Source: CAIMWS01 sp964409245 (GTDB lineage Bacteria; Verrucomicrobiota; Verrucomicrobiia; Limisphaerales; UBA1319). Taken from it: 64,000 bases of DNA. The stretch spans positions 1-64,000 of the forward strand of contig CAYPCQ010000003.1 of NCBI GenBank assembly GCA_964409245.1, read 5' to 3'. The translations under genes and the position numbers were made by a program. Below are positions 48,517-56,772 of this stretch, in pieces. Within the stretch, counting starts at the first letter, position 1. Every line of letters starts with the position of its first letter. The notes under the pieces are model-generated. The model did not search any database, was not told the DNA's origin, and worked only from the letters and a program-made list of their open reading frames with translations.

Positions 48517-49818
48517 TCATTCGAGGGGGAAGGGGATATCCAATTTGTTTTTTTTGGCATCCCATTCCTGGCCTTGGGAGTCCTTCAAATCAGTGCCGAT
48601 GGAATAAAGCAGTTTCTTTTCGGGCAGGAAACGCAGCGGTTTTCCGTCAAAGGCATCTTCGGGAACGGAGGGGAAATACTGAGGGACTAATTCGCTCAAC
48701 GCGTTCGGCAGCCGGTTATGGTCGAGTTGGAAACATTTCAGGGCCAGGACGGTGCGGGTGCCTTGGAGTTGAACGTCATCGAAAGGCAATTTGCTTTGGA
48801 GGTTGTCCCAGCTGATCTGGCTGGCCAGTATTTCGCCGACGGGATTGCCGCGCAAAACCATATGCACCATGTCCAGTTTGCCCGGCGGCTTGCCCGGCGG
48901 CTTGCGGGCAACCATCCCGGCATAAGAAAGAGTGCTGGCCGCCAGGATGGCGCGGCATTTTTCGGAGAAGAGAACCCGGCATTTTCCTTCCTTGATGAAA
49001 AGTTTGGCGGCAGATGGCAAAATCGGCGGCAGACCCGAATTGGTGCCGCCAAGGCTACCGGAGCGCATGCTTTTCATCATTTCGATGGCAAACCGGTATT
49101 CATTTTTCATGGCGTTGGTGAAACCCGCGCGGTTGGCGGGGAAGGCATCTAATTGCCTCAAGTATTCCCGCAGGTCCGCTGAAGACAAGCGAGTTTGCCG
49201 CGCCATGGTCCGGACCGGCCTAAGACCCATGGTTTTTATGGCTGAGCCCACCAGATAATGAAGCATAGGCCCACCGCTGTCTTGCATGCGGTGCCCCAAG
49301 GCCACCAGGCGAAGCGCTGCCTGGAAAGCTTCCGGTTCGTAGCCGCCGCGGAAGAAACCCAGGGTCCGCACCAGTTGGAACTGCGCCAATTTTTTCCAAT
49401 CCGGCAGGTAATTGAAATCATCAATCATCGATTGGGGTTCCGGCACGAGGAGGTTGGTGGTTGCCAATGCCATGTCCAAGGTGGGCACAACGTTGGTGTT
49501 TCGCTGAAGGATGAGGGCGATGATGGCGGAAGGGGATTGGTTGGTTTCGTTGGGTATTTTTACGTTTCCATTCGTCGCCAATGAGAAATGGTCGTAAATT
49601 TCTTTGCCGCCGAATTTCCCGAATTCCTGGGGCCAGTCCAACTGGGCGACCGCGGCGTCCAATAAGTAAAAACTGTTTTGGCTGCGGGGAACTTCGGGCC
49701 GGGTATAGGCCAAGTCTGCGTCCGAGCCGGGGGGCAGGGCAGGATCATACAGCCAGATAATGGCCAGAGCCGTCAATGCAAGAAAGATGCCCCCGATCCA
49801 GATTTTTTTACGATTCAT
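48517..49818 (-). CDS. Hypothetical membrane-anchored protein
   Basis: 433 aa, not recognised. One N-terminal anchor helix (IWIGGIFLALTALAIIWLY, residues 6-24) with a large extracytoplasmic part of alpha-helical character. The C-terminal 70 residues (TVLALKCFQLDHNRLPNALSELV, AFDGKPLRFLPEKKLLYSIG, LKDSQGQEWD) resemble the end of type II secretion pseudopilin-like proteins common in Verrucomicrobiota, where a DPFDGKPLRY...YSVGPDGKD segment is typical. The rest has no visible catalytic motif. It is a stand-alone gene between the MoxR operon and a plus-strand gene. Lower GC than its neighbours, and Asn-rich in the N-terminal half. Confidence 0.75.
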   Translation of the reverse strand: MNRKKIWIGGIFLALTALAIIWLYDPALPPGSDADLAYTRPEVPRSQNSFYLLDAAVAQLDWPQEFGKFGGKEIYDHFSLATNGNVKIPNETNQSPSAIIALILQRNTNVVPTLDMALATTNLLVPEPQSMIDDFNYLPDWKKLAQFQLVRTLGFFRGGYEPEAFQAALRLVALGHRMQDSGGPMLHYLVGSAIKTMGLRPVRTMARQTRLSSADLREYLRQLDAFPANRAGFTNAMKNEYRFAIEMMKSMRSGSLGGTNSGLPPILPSAAKLFIKEGKCRVLFSEKCRAILAASTLSYAGMVARKPPGKPPGKLDMVHMVLRGNPVGEILASQISWDNLQSKLPFDDVQLQGTRTVLALKCFQLDHNRLPNALSELVPQYFPSVPEDAFDGKPLRFLPEKKLLYSIGTDLKDSQGQEWDAKKNKLDIPFPLE

Positions 49819-50085
49819 AGGTTCAGATTCTGTTTTCCAGCCCTTTTCAGCTATAAATACCCTGAGACAGCCTGTTTAAGATCCGCCATGGCCTTTTATT
49901 CATGCCAGCATCGTTTATCAGACCACTCGTAAAAATCAGGCGATCGCCTCCCATGGGGTTGGATAAACACGGGAACTTTCTATGACGGTGAAGATCTTTC
50001 GTCAGTTCCAAGCCGCTCATTCCAGCCGATGGCAGTCTCATTTTTGACTTCCTTTTGTCCGCAATTTGCGATAACTAGCTGGATT

Positions 50086-50805
50086 ATGTCTGAGCATGAG
50101 AAAAATGCGACTTATAAGATCTGGGCGGTGGATGGCATAATTTATGGTCCTGCCGATCTGGATACTTTGACCCAATGGATTGATGAGGAGCGAATCACCC
50201 GGCAGACCTGGGTGTATCACTGCCAGCGGGATGTGTGGTTGAAAGCGGCCAGTTTTCCCGAGTTGCAGGCCGTATTCAATGCTCTGAATCGCCAGGCGCC
50301 AGCCGGGCCATCGGCGCCCGTGTCCAGCGACATGGAAAAGGTTTCTGTCGGCGCCCTGCGGCGGCTGAAAATTTTATCCATCTTCGATAACCAGCAAATG
50401 GAGCGGATCAAGAATTTTCTGGAGCTGCATCCAGCCCCGCAATTTTCGGTCATTGTCAAACTGGGCGATCCGGGCGATGCCATGTTCATGGTCCTGGATG
50501 GACAGGTTCGGGTAAGGTTCCTCGCCGCGGGCCGGGAAACCATTCTGGCCACCCTGAGTGCCGGTGAGTTTTTTGGGGAGCTTTGTTTGTTCGATCACGG
50601 GCCGCGCTCGGCGGATGTGGTGGCCAATGTCGATACCCAGCTGGTGCGCATGTCCGCTGCTTCCTATCACCGCTTGCTGGAGGAAGATGGCGAACTGGCG
50701 GCGCCCTTCCTGGCAGCCATCTGCAAAACGCTGGCAGCACGCATGCGGGCTGACAACAAACGGCTGCGCGATGCGATCAACATCACGCGCGCTGGTTTCG
50801 CGTAA
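50086..50805 (+). CDS. GYF-like plus cyclic-nucleotide-binding domain protein
   Basis: From the ATG at 50086 the product is 239 aa; a longer frame from 50029 adds 19 residues without domain character. Residues about 5-65 form a GYF_2-type module (YKIWAVDGIIYGPADLDTLTQWIDEERI...WVYH), common in PVC proteins. Residues about 95-215 form a cNMP-binding domain of the CRP/FNR type, with KLGDPGDAMFMVLDGQVRV, TILATLSAGEFFGELCLFDHGPRSADVVA (the phosphate-binding cassette FGELCLF..GPRSA is intact) and LVRMSAASYHRLLEE. There is no C-terminal HTH, so it is a signalling adaptor rather than a transcription factor. It ends 17 bp before the convergent DUF1015 gene. Confidence 0.88.
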   Translation: MSEHEKNATYKIWAVDGIIYGPADLDTLTQWIDEERITRQTWVYHCQRDVWLKAASFPELQAVFNALNRQAPAGPSAPVSSDMEKVSVGALRRLKILSIFDNQQMERIKNFLELHPAPQFSVIVKLGDPGDAMFMVLDGQVRVRFLAAGRETILATLSAGEFFGELCLFDHGPRSADVVANVDTQLVRMSAASYHRLLEEDGELAAPFLAAICKTLAARMRADNKRLRDAINITRAGFA

Positions 50806-50821
50806 GCCGCAATTTGCAGGA

Positions 50822-52042
50822 TCAGGATGCCAGCCGATGGCAAAACATGCCGTCGCGTAATTTGGGTTCAAACCACGTGCTCTTCGGTGGCATGATGCCG
50901 CCTTGGTCCGCGATGGCCATCAGATCCTCGATGCTAGTGGGATAAAGGGCGAAAGCGCAGGCAAACGAACCCTGGTTCACCAAACGCTCGAGTTCTGGAG
51001 TTCCACGAATACCGCCTACGAAGTCGATGCGCTTGCTGGTGCGGGGATCAGTGATATCCAGCCAGGATGCCAGCACATTTTCCTGCAATAGGGTTACATC
51101 CAATTGCCGGATCAAATCCCGGCCCTGGAAAATCTCCGGCCTGAAGGTCAGCGAATACCATTGCTGTTCCAAATAGAGGTGAATCACGTGCTTGGAATTG
51201 GGTGGCGCGGAAGTGCCCGTTTTTACCTCGAATACGGTTTCCAATTTGCTCAAGAATTCCCTCGGGGACAGGCCGTTAAGATCTTTGATTACCCGGTTAT
51301 AAGGCAAGATCCGGAGCTGGTTGTGGGGGAAAATCACGGCTAGAAAGAATTCAGCACCGCCGGCGAAATTGCGCTGATGCGCCACCCGGAGCGCGGCGGC
51401 AGTGCGGTGGTGCCCGTCCGCAATATAAAGCGAATCCATCGCAGCGAAAGTGTTGGTAATACGCTGCACCAACTCCCGTTCGTGGATAATCCAGGAGGAA
51501 TGCCGGATTCCATCCGGCGCCGCGAAATCAATCGTTGGCGGCTCTACAGCTTTTTGGGCGAGGAAAGCGTCCAGTTCCGGATGCGCTTTATAGGCCAGGA
51601 AAGCCGGGCCAGTTTGGGCTTCCAGCACTGCGATATGGCTGACCCGGTCGTTTTCCTTATCGGGGCGGGTTAATTCATGCTTTTTGATGATGTTTTGAGC
51701 ATAATCCCGGCAACTGGCAACCGCCACCAAACCAAGCTGGGAATGGTTGCCCATGGCCTGGCGGTAGAGATAATAACAGGGTGCGTCGTCCTGGACCAAA
51801 TGGCGGCTTGAGATCAGTTGGCCAAACGCAGCCTTTCCTTGCTGGTAAACCTCGGGACCATACGGATTTATTGAGTCCGGCAGATCGATCTCCGGTTTGC
51901 TAACGTGGAGGAAGCTCAATGGATTGCCGCTGGCCGCCCGGCGGGCTTCCTCTTTGGAAAAGACATCGTAAGGAAGCTCGCAAATCTGTGCGGCAACTTC
52001 CGGTTTTGGCCGAAGGGCTTGGAATGGTTGGATGCTCGCCAT
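50822..52042 (-). CDS. DUF1015 family protein
   Basis: 406 aa. The full-length family pattern is present: MASIQPFQALRPKPEVA at the start, ICELPYDVFSKEEAR, FLHVSKPEIDLP, YYLYRQAM, GLVAVASCRDY, IKKHELTRPDKENDR, and the signature LYIADGHHRTAAAL near residue 215. The family is cytoplasmic and widespread. Some members are annotated as SerB-associated or kinase-like, but the biochemical function is not settled, and I do not assign one. It follows the methyltransferase gene on the same strand with 42 bp between them, so the two are probably co-transcribed. Confidence 0.93.
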   Translation of the reverse strand: MASIQPFQALRPKPEVAAQICELPYDVFSKEEARRAASGNPLSFLHVSKPEIDLPDSINPYGPEVYQQGKAAFGQLISSRHLVQDDAPCYYLYRQAMGNHSQLGLVAVASCRDYAQNIIKKHELTRPDKENDRVSHIAVLEAQTGPAFLAYKAHPELDAFLAQKAVEPPTIDFAAPDGIRHSSWIIHERELVQRITNTFAAMDSLYIADGHHRTAAALRVAHQRNFAGGAEFFLAVIFPHNQLRILPYNRVIKDLNGLSPREFLSKLETVFEVKTGTSAPPNSKHVIHLYLEQQWYSLTFRPEIFQGRDLIRQLDVTLLQENVLASWLDITDPRTSKRIDFVGGIRGTPELERLVNQGSFACAFALYPTSIEDLMAIADQGGIMPPKSTWFEPKLRDGMFCHRLAS

Positions 52043-52084
52043 GGGGAACTCAGTTTCAGTGGTTTTGGCTAAAATTCAAGATGC

Positions 52085-52825
52085 TCATGCCCGTTTGCGG
52101 GCGATGGTGATGGTATCGAAAGCCTTTTCAACCGGAAAACCGAACAATCCCAACAGCCGGAACATGTAGCGGACCGGGATTGGCTGATACCTCGCCGAGC
52201 GGCCGGGTATGGCCCGCTTGAAAAAGGGCGTTTCCAGCGAGCCGAAAAAGCAGGTTTCGACGGCTAAACCAGCGTCCTCACAGAGGGCTTTCATGGCCTC
52301 CGGATACATCCGCCAGCAATCGATGGGGGCTTCGTGATACGGCCAGCTGGAGGGGCTGATGGTGATCACCAGTCCTCCCGGCTTGGCCACCCGGGCTAAT
52401 TCCCGCATCCATTGCCAGACTTTGGCCACATGCTCAATTACCTGGCCGGAAAGCACCAGGTCGTAAGTGCCGTCTGGAATCGGGAAGGAATAAAGCTGGC
52501 TTTTGGGATAGGTCAGCCTGGGGGAATCGTAAATGTCCAAGGTGTCCCATTGGAGGTCTTCCAGAGCGGCGATTTTGCGGTAGGTTGATGGGAATCGATC
52601 CGGGCCGATCTCCAGCACCCTCATCTTGGCGGAAAAGCAAGGACGGGCATATTTATCAAACAAGAGCTTGCTGTTCACATGCATACGGTAAAAAGGCCTG
52701 ATATAGATTGTTCCACAACCCGGGGCAATGTTGGCCAAAACCGTGGCACCTGGCAATTCTTTTGATAAGGTTCGGTCGCGGATTCCTGCCAAGGCCTGCG
52801 GAGCATTAAAAAAGGCCGGATTCAT
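52085..52825 (-). CDS. SAM-dependent methyltransferase (class I, Methyltransf_11-like)
   Basis: About 246 aa from the ATG at 52825; the frame is open to 52903, which would add 26 residues. The Rossmann motif I is MRVLEIGPDRFPSTYR (VLEIGP near residue 70), motif II region WDTLDIYDSP, and motif IV YDLVLSGQVIEHVAKVWQWMRELARVAKPGGLVITISPSSWPYHEAPIDCWRMYP. The HEAP.D.WR.YP segment is typical of methyltransferases linked to polysaccharide or glycan clusters. The substrate is unknown. The gene is divergent from the cupin gene at 52983. Confidence 0.85.
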   Translation of the reverse strand: MNPAFFNAPQALAGIRDRTLSKELPGATVLANIAPGCGTIYIRPFYRMHVNSKLLFDKYARPCFSAKMRVLEIGPDRFPSTYRKIAALEDLQWDTLDIYDSPRLTYPKSQLYSFPIPDGTYDLVLSGQVIEHVAKVWQWMRELARVAKPGGLVITISPSSWPYHEAPIDCWRMYPEAMKALCEDAGLAVETCFFGSLETPFFKRAIPGRSARYQPIPVRYMFRLLGLFGFPVEKAFDTITIARKRA

Positions 52826-52982
52826 TGAAACTTGCTTAAGCTTGAAGAATGGCTGGCTTTTTTCTGGAGCTGTGCTCAATATGGCACAACGTATAACAAA
52901 CATGAACCCTCGATATCGCCCAACAAGGCGGATTGGGACTCCGCCAGCGGTACAGGGTTAAATAAGGAAACATTTAATAAAC

Positions 52983-53678
52983 ATGAAAAACTGCATCAAA
53001 AACGGATCGGTGTTAGTGGTGGCCACCTTGGTGGCGGTGTTTTCCCTGGCCGGTGTGGATATCCAAGCCCAGGAAAAAGCGGCCAAACCGGCGGTGGCCA
53101 AGAAAGTGAAACTGCCCAAGTGGAAAAACGAGGATTTTTATCAAAACGGTAAATTCCTGCCTGAAAAGGGCAAACAGGCCTATTTGGACTTGATGGCCGC
53201 ACACGGGTATCCAGTGCCGGAATCGCTGCGCACGAACATGTTCGCCTCGGATTTCGGATTGGGGGATTTCGTGAACGCGGGGATGGGGGGGATTTTCTGG
53301 GTGAATTTCCAGGATTTTGGTTATTTCGCCCATGAAATCTACCTGCTGCCGGGGCAGATGATTGTGGAACATGGCCACGAAACCACTGCCAAAGGCAAAG
53401 CCAAAATGGAAAGCTGGCATGTGCGGCATGGCGGCATCTATACTTTTGGCGAAGAAGGCGGTCCAATTCCCGCTGATATCAAGTTGCCCAAGAGCCAGGA
53501 AAAAGCGATCACCATGCTCAAGTGCTATGAAATGAAGCCTGGTGACATCCGCACTTTGAACCGGGTGGGAGCCAAACATTTCATGATGGGTGGCAAAGAT
53601 GGCGCCATCGTGACGGAATACGGCAGTTTTCATGATAATGACGGTTTGCGATTCACGAATCCAGGTGTGAAATTCTAA
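52983..53678 (+). CDS. Exported cupin, D-lyxose/mannose isomerase-like
   Basis: 231 aa, with AAGGAA upstream as ribosome binding site. A signal peptide (residues 8-30, cleavage near IQAQE) is followed by a cupin fold: FAHEIYLLPGQMIVEHGHETTAKGKAKMESW, with an HxH and later Glu as likely metal ligands, CYEMKPGDIRTLNRVGAKHFMM as the second cupin motif, and VTEYGSFHDNDGLRFTNP at the end. The layout resembles D-lyxose isomerases (metal-dependent aldose-ketose isomerases), whose end motif also has E-x-S-x(n)-H/D-D-x(4)-F. It is the first gene of a five-gene carbohydrate set. Periplasmic location is odd for an isomerase feeding a cytoplasmic kinase. An alternative is a sugar-binding or lyase-type cupin. 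Confidence 0.75.
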   Translation: MKNCIKNGSVLVVATLVAVFSLAGVDIQAQEKAAKPAVAKKVKLPKWKNEDFYQNGKFLPEKGKQAYLDLMAAHGYPVPESLRTNMFASDFGLGDFVNAGMGGIFWVNFQDFGYFAHEIYLLPGQMIVEHGHETTAKGKAKMESWHVRHGGIYTFGEEGGPIPADIKLPKSQEKAITMLKCYEMKPGDIRTLNRVGAKHFMMGGKDGAIVTEYGSFHDNDGLRFTNPGVKF

Positions 53679-53718
53679 TCCTTTAGAATCCTAAAGAATC
53701 CTAAAGAATCCTGATCTC

Positions 53719-54039
53719 ATGAAAAAGGAGTTCCACCATATCGGAATACCCACCGCGGAAAAGCACCCGGGCGAAACCTATCTGCCCGACGGCCAGCTTT
53801 TCGTGACGGATGTGGATAAAAGCCCGCACCGCATCGAGTGGCTTCGTTTTGAGCCGGGCAGCCCGATGCCCTATGTGCTGAAAAAGACGGCCCATGTGGC
53901 CTTTATCGTGGATAACCTCGACCAAGCCATTGCGGGCCAGCAGGTTATCTTGCAACCTTTCAGCCCTATGGAGGGCGTGCGGGTGGCTTTCGTGCAAGAG
54001 GATGAGGCTCCGGTGGAGTATATGGAAATCGCCAAATGA
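53719..54039 (+). CDS. Small VOC/glyoxalase-fold protein
   Basis: 106 aa with the vicinal-oxygen-chelate pattern: FHHIGIPTAEKHPGE at the N-terminus, HRIEWLRFEPGSPMP, then HVAFIVDNLDQAIAG and VAFVQEDEAPVEYMEIAK. The metal-site candidates are His6 or His7, Glu40, His59 and Glu103. VOC proteins catalyse isomerisations, epimerisations or ring cleavage on carbonyl compounds. Beside a kinase and an aldolase, an epimerase or isomerase step is reasonable but unproven. It lies between the cupin gene and dhaK, 30 bp before dhaK. The 40-bp spacer upstream holds short direct repeats (AATCCTAAAG) that also form a small palindrome. Confidence 0.8.
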   Translation: MKKEFHHIGIPTAEKHPGETYLPDGQLFVTDVDKSPHRIEWLRFEPGSPMPYVLKKTAHVAFIVDNLDQAIAGQQVILQPFSPMEGVRVAFVQEDEAPVEYMEIAK

Positions 54040-54069
54040 TCTAGTTCAAGAACTTGTGGAGGGAAAATT

Positions 54070-55071
54070 ATGACGATGAAGAAATTTATTAACAACCCCG
54101 GCAACCTGGCGATGGAATTGCTGGAGGGATTTGCCATTGCCCATAGCAAACAGGTGGTGGTCAAGTCGGACAAAATCGTATGCCGGGCCAATCCCAAACC
54201 GGCTTCCAAGGTGGCCTTGGTCACTTTGGGGGGAGCCGGGCACGAGCCGGCGCTGAGCGGTTTTGTGGGCCAGGGCATGCTGGATTTCAGCGTTGTGGGC
54301 GATATTTTTGCCGCCCCCGGGCCACCGAAAGTATTGGAGGCTTTGCGCCTGGCCAAGCGGGAGGCGGGGATTTTGTTCGTAGTGTTGAACCATGCGGGGG
54401 ATGTCATGAGCGCCAACATGGCCATGGAAATGGCCAATCAGGAGGGCATCAAATACCGGATGCTCCTGACCCATGAGGATATCGCTCCCGGAGCCCAGGC
54501 ACCCGCAGAAGACCGCCGCGGACTGGTGGGCTGCATCCCGCTTTATAAAATCGCCGGGGCGGCAGCGGAAGCTGGCAAAAGCTTGGATGAAGTGTATGCC
54601 ATAGCCAAGCGTTTCAACGACCAAATGGCCACTCTGGCGGTGGCTATGAAAGCCGCCTCTCATCCGGCGACCGGCCAGGCCTTGTTCGAACTGGCTGATG
54701 ATCAAATGGAAATCGGGATGGGGCAGCATGGGGAAGCGGGCACCGGCCCAAGCAAGCTGCTGACCGCCGACCAAACGGCAGAGCTGATGCTGGGACGGTT
54801 GTTGGAGGCCATAAAAGCCAAGGCGGGTGATCGCGTCATGGTGGTCATCAATGGCGCCGGGGCCACCACCCTGATGGAAATGTATATCGTCCTGCGCGCA
54901 TGCAAGAAGTTCCTCGATGGCAAAGGGATGACGCTCGCCGCCTGCCATTGTGGTGAATGGTTGACGGTGCAGGAAATGGCTGGGTTCCAGTTGTTTGCGG
55001 CTCGGCTGGATGACGAGATGCTGGCCTGCTGGAAGGCTGCCTGCGATACCCCGGCTTTGACGGTCCAATAA
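54070..55071 (+). CDS. dhaK: Dihydroxyacetone kinase-like subunit DhaK
   Basis: 333 aa. A strong ribosome binding site GGAGGG (54058-54063) fixes the start. The DhaK fold shows MKKFINNPGNL, the substrate motif GGAGHEP (catalytic His), GFVGQGMLD, VLNHAGDVMSANMA (catalytic Asp in the GD pair), RGLVGCIPLYKIAGAAAE, and EIGMGQHGEAG, whose His is the residue that binds the ketone covalently as a hemiaminal in known DhaK. All three key residues are therefore present. DhaK binds the ketose; phosphoryl transfer comes from ADP/ATP bound to DhaL. No DhaM or other PTS phosphocarrier is seen nearby, so direct ATP use is likely. The real substrate may be a larger ketose such as erythrulose or xylulose. Confidence 0.93.
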   Translation: MTMKKFINNPGNLAMELLEGFAIAHSKQVVVKSDKIVCRANPKPASKVALVTLGGAGHEPALSGFVGQGMLDFSVVGDIFAAPGPPKVLEALRLAKREAGILFVVLNHAGDVMSANMAMEMANQEGIKYRMLLTHEDIAPGAQAPAEDRRGLVGCIPLYKIAGAAAEAGKSLDEVYAIAKRFNDQMATLAVAMKAASHPATGQALFELADDQMEIGMGQHGEAGTGPSKLLTADQTAELMLGRLLEAIKAKAGDRVMVVINGAGATTLMEMYIVLRACKKFLDGKGMTLAACHCGEWLTVQEMAGFQLFAARLDDEMLACWKAACDTPALTVQ

Positions 55072-55090
55072 TTCATGCGGGTCGATGGTT

Positions 55091-55114
55091 CCGGCCGGAT
55101 TTCGATCCGGCCGG
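55091..55114 (+). promoter_or_regulatory. Intercistronic 10-bp hairpin with TTCG loop
   Basis: CCGGCCGGAT (55091-55100) pairs perfectly with ATCCGGCCGG (55105-55114) across a TTCG tetraloop, in the spacer between dhaK and dhaL. There is no T tract, so it is not a standard terminator. A processing or stabilising element, or a translational barrier that tunes the DhaK:DhaL ratio, is possible. Confidence 0.7.
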
Positions 55115-55160
55115 ATTGCCATGGCAACGGCCTGCGGCCTTCCAATACTTATCGCACTTT

Positions 55161-55790
55161 ATGGGTGAGATGATCGATTATTCGCGTATTTGCCAGATGC
55201 TGAACGCGGCAGTCGCTCAAATCCGCGAGCATCATTGCCACCTATCCCAGCTAGATAGCGCTGTGGGAGATGGTGACCACGGCACTTCCATCTTGCGGGC
55301 CATGGAAGCGGTGGCCAAAACCGTGGTGGAAAACCCGGCTCCGAATTTAAAACAACTATTTTCCAAAGTGGCTTGGGCGGTAATGGCGAGTGACGGAGGT
55401 TCCACTGGCCCCCTGCTCGGTTCCTGGTTTTTGGGGATGAGCGAGGTGGCGGTGGAGGCCGGAGGGACCGATTTTGCAGGGTTCTTGGGCATGCTGGAAG
55501 CCGGTTTGGCTCGCATGCAAAAACAAAGCCGCGCTCAAATCGGGGACAAAACCATGATGGACGCCCTTTTGCCAGCCATGGCCGCCTTGCGGGCAGCTGA
55601 TCCGGTTGGCAGTCTCCAGGAGGCCTTGAAAAAATCGGCGGCAGCGGCAGCCAGCGGCGCTGAAGCCACAAAAAACATGCGGGCCAAGTTTGGCCGTGCC
55701 CGCAACCTGGGGGATCGCGTGATTGGCCATTGCGATCCCGGATCAGTTTCGATGTCCTTTATTTTTAAAGGATTCAGCGAAGTTCACTAA
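55161..55790 (+). CDS. dhaL: Dihydroxyacetone kinase-like subunit DhaL
   Basis: About 209 aa from ATG 55161; an ATG at 55170 is equally good by alignment, and a TTG at 55116 would place the dhaK/dhaL hairpin just upstream of it. The nucleotide-binding motif AVGDGDHGTSI carries the two aspartates and histidine that hold Mg-nucleotide. Further motifs: MASDGGSTGPLLGSWFLG, IGDKTMMDALLPAM (GDKTM signature), and the terminal GDRVIGHCDPGSVSMSF (GHxDPGs). It forms the phosphoryl-donor subunit with DhaK. Expression is presumably from the upstream genes. Confidence 0.93.
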   Translation: MGEMIDYSRICQMLNAAVAQIREHHCHLSQLDSAVGDGDHGTSILRAMEAVAKTVVENPAPNLKQLFSKVAWAVMASDGGSTGPLLGSWFLGMSEVAVEAGGTDFAGFLGMLEAGLARMQKQSRAQIGDKTMMDALLPAMAALRAADPVGSLQEALKKSAAAAASGAEATKNMRAKFGRARNLGDRVIGHCDPGSVSMSFIFKGFSEVH

Positions 55791-55884
55791 GAAGTGTCCG
55801 TGCCCGGTGTAAAAACCATAAATAAGCAGGCACTTCACGCAGTCTAAAGATGGAATAGTCAACCAACAGGAAGCATTAATTATT

Positions 55885-56772
55885 ATGGCAGACAAAGACA
55901 ATACTCAGGATGCGGCAGATTATGGGATCGGTATTCCGGTTAAAAGACACCCATTTTTCCTTAAAGGCCTTGATCATGTAGATTGGGGCATGAAGGACCG
56001 GCTTTCGCGGATTTTCAATCCCAAATCCGGCAATACCGTGATGCTGGCCTTCGACCATGGCTACATCATGGGGCCCACCTCTGGATTGGAACGGATGGAT
56101 CTGACCATTACGCCGCTGATCGAGTATGCCGATTGCATCATGTGCACGCGGGGCGCCTTGCGGTCCATCGTCCCACCCACTTCAAACAAGCCGATCTCCT
56201 TGCGTTACTCGGCCGGAACCACCGTGCTGACGGACCTGAACGATGAATGCATTCTGGACATCGAGGATGCCATCCGGGTCAATGCCTCGGCGTTGGCGGT
56301 GATGGTGGCGGTAGGTAGTAAATTTGAGGCCAAGACTATTGAAAATCTGGTGGTCACGGCCGATCTAGGTTTCAAGTTCGGCATCCCGTCCCTGGGAGTG
56401 ACGGCGGTGGGCAAGGAATTAACCCGCGATGCCCGATATCTTTCGCTGGCCTGCCGCGTGTGCGCGGAGAATGGCGCTACCTTTGTTAAAACCTATTTCT
56501 GTGAAACCGGATTTGAGAAAGTCACCGCCTCCTGCCCGGTGCCGATTGTGATTGCCGGCGGCAAGAAACTGCCCGAGGACAAAGCGTTGGAATTCGCCTA
56601 CCTGGCCATCCAGCAAGGGGCCTCAGGAGTCGATATGGGGCGCAATGTTTTCCAGGCGGAACATCCCGTGGCCATGATCCAGGCCATCCGGGCCGTGGTG
56701 CACGACCGCTGCAAACCCCAGGAGGCTTTTGATTTGTATCGCCAGCTCAGTTCGACCAAGACCAGTCAATAA
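55885..56772 (+). CDS. lsrF: LsrF-type class I aldolase/thiolase (DhnA family)
   Basis: 295 aa, start ATG with AGGAAG 12 bp upstream. It aligns by eye along its whole length with enterobacterial LsrF: DWGMKDRLSRIFNPKSG, TVMLAFDHGYIMGPTSGLER, IMCTRGALRSIVPPTSNKP, GATFVKTYF with the Schiff-base lysine, PVPIVIAGGKKLPED and GASGVDMGRNVFQAEHPVAM. LsrF cleaves phosphorylated autoinducer-2 (with CoA) to dihydroxyacetone phosphate and acetyl-CoA. In this locus there is no LsrK, LsrG, LsrR or Lsr transporter. A DhaKL-type kinase is directly upstream instead, so the substrate is likely another phosphorylated ketose or diketone. The AI-2 function is only one option. Confidence 0.9.
   Translation: MADKDNTQDAADYGIGIPVKRHPFFLKGLDHVDWGMKDRLSRIFNPKSGNTVMLAFDHGYIMGPTSGLERMDLTITPLIEYADCIMCTRGALRSIVPPTSNKPISLRYSAGTTVLTDLNDECILDIEDAIRVNASALAVMVAVGSKFEAKTIENLVVTADLGFKFGIPSLGVTAVGKELTRDARYLSLACRVCAENGATFVKTYFCETGFEKVTASCPVPIVIAGGKKLPEDKALEFAYLAIQQGASGVDMGRNVFQAEHPVAMIQAIRAVVHDRCKPQEAFDLYRQLSSTKTSQ

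Noticed and set aside
52983..56772. Complete AI-2 (Lsr) uptake operon
   Set aside because: Only the LsrF homologue is present. LsrK, LsrG, LsrR and the LsrACDB transporter are absent from the window.
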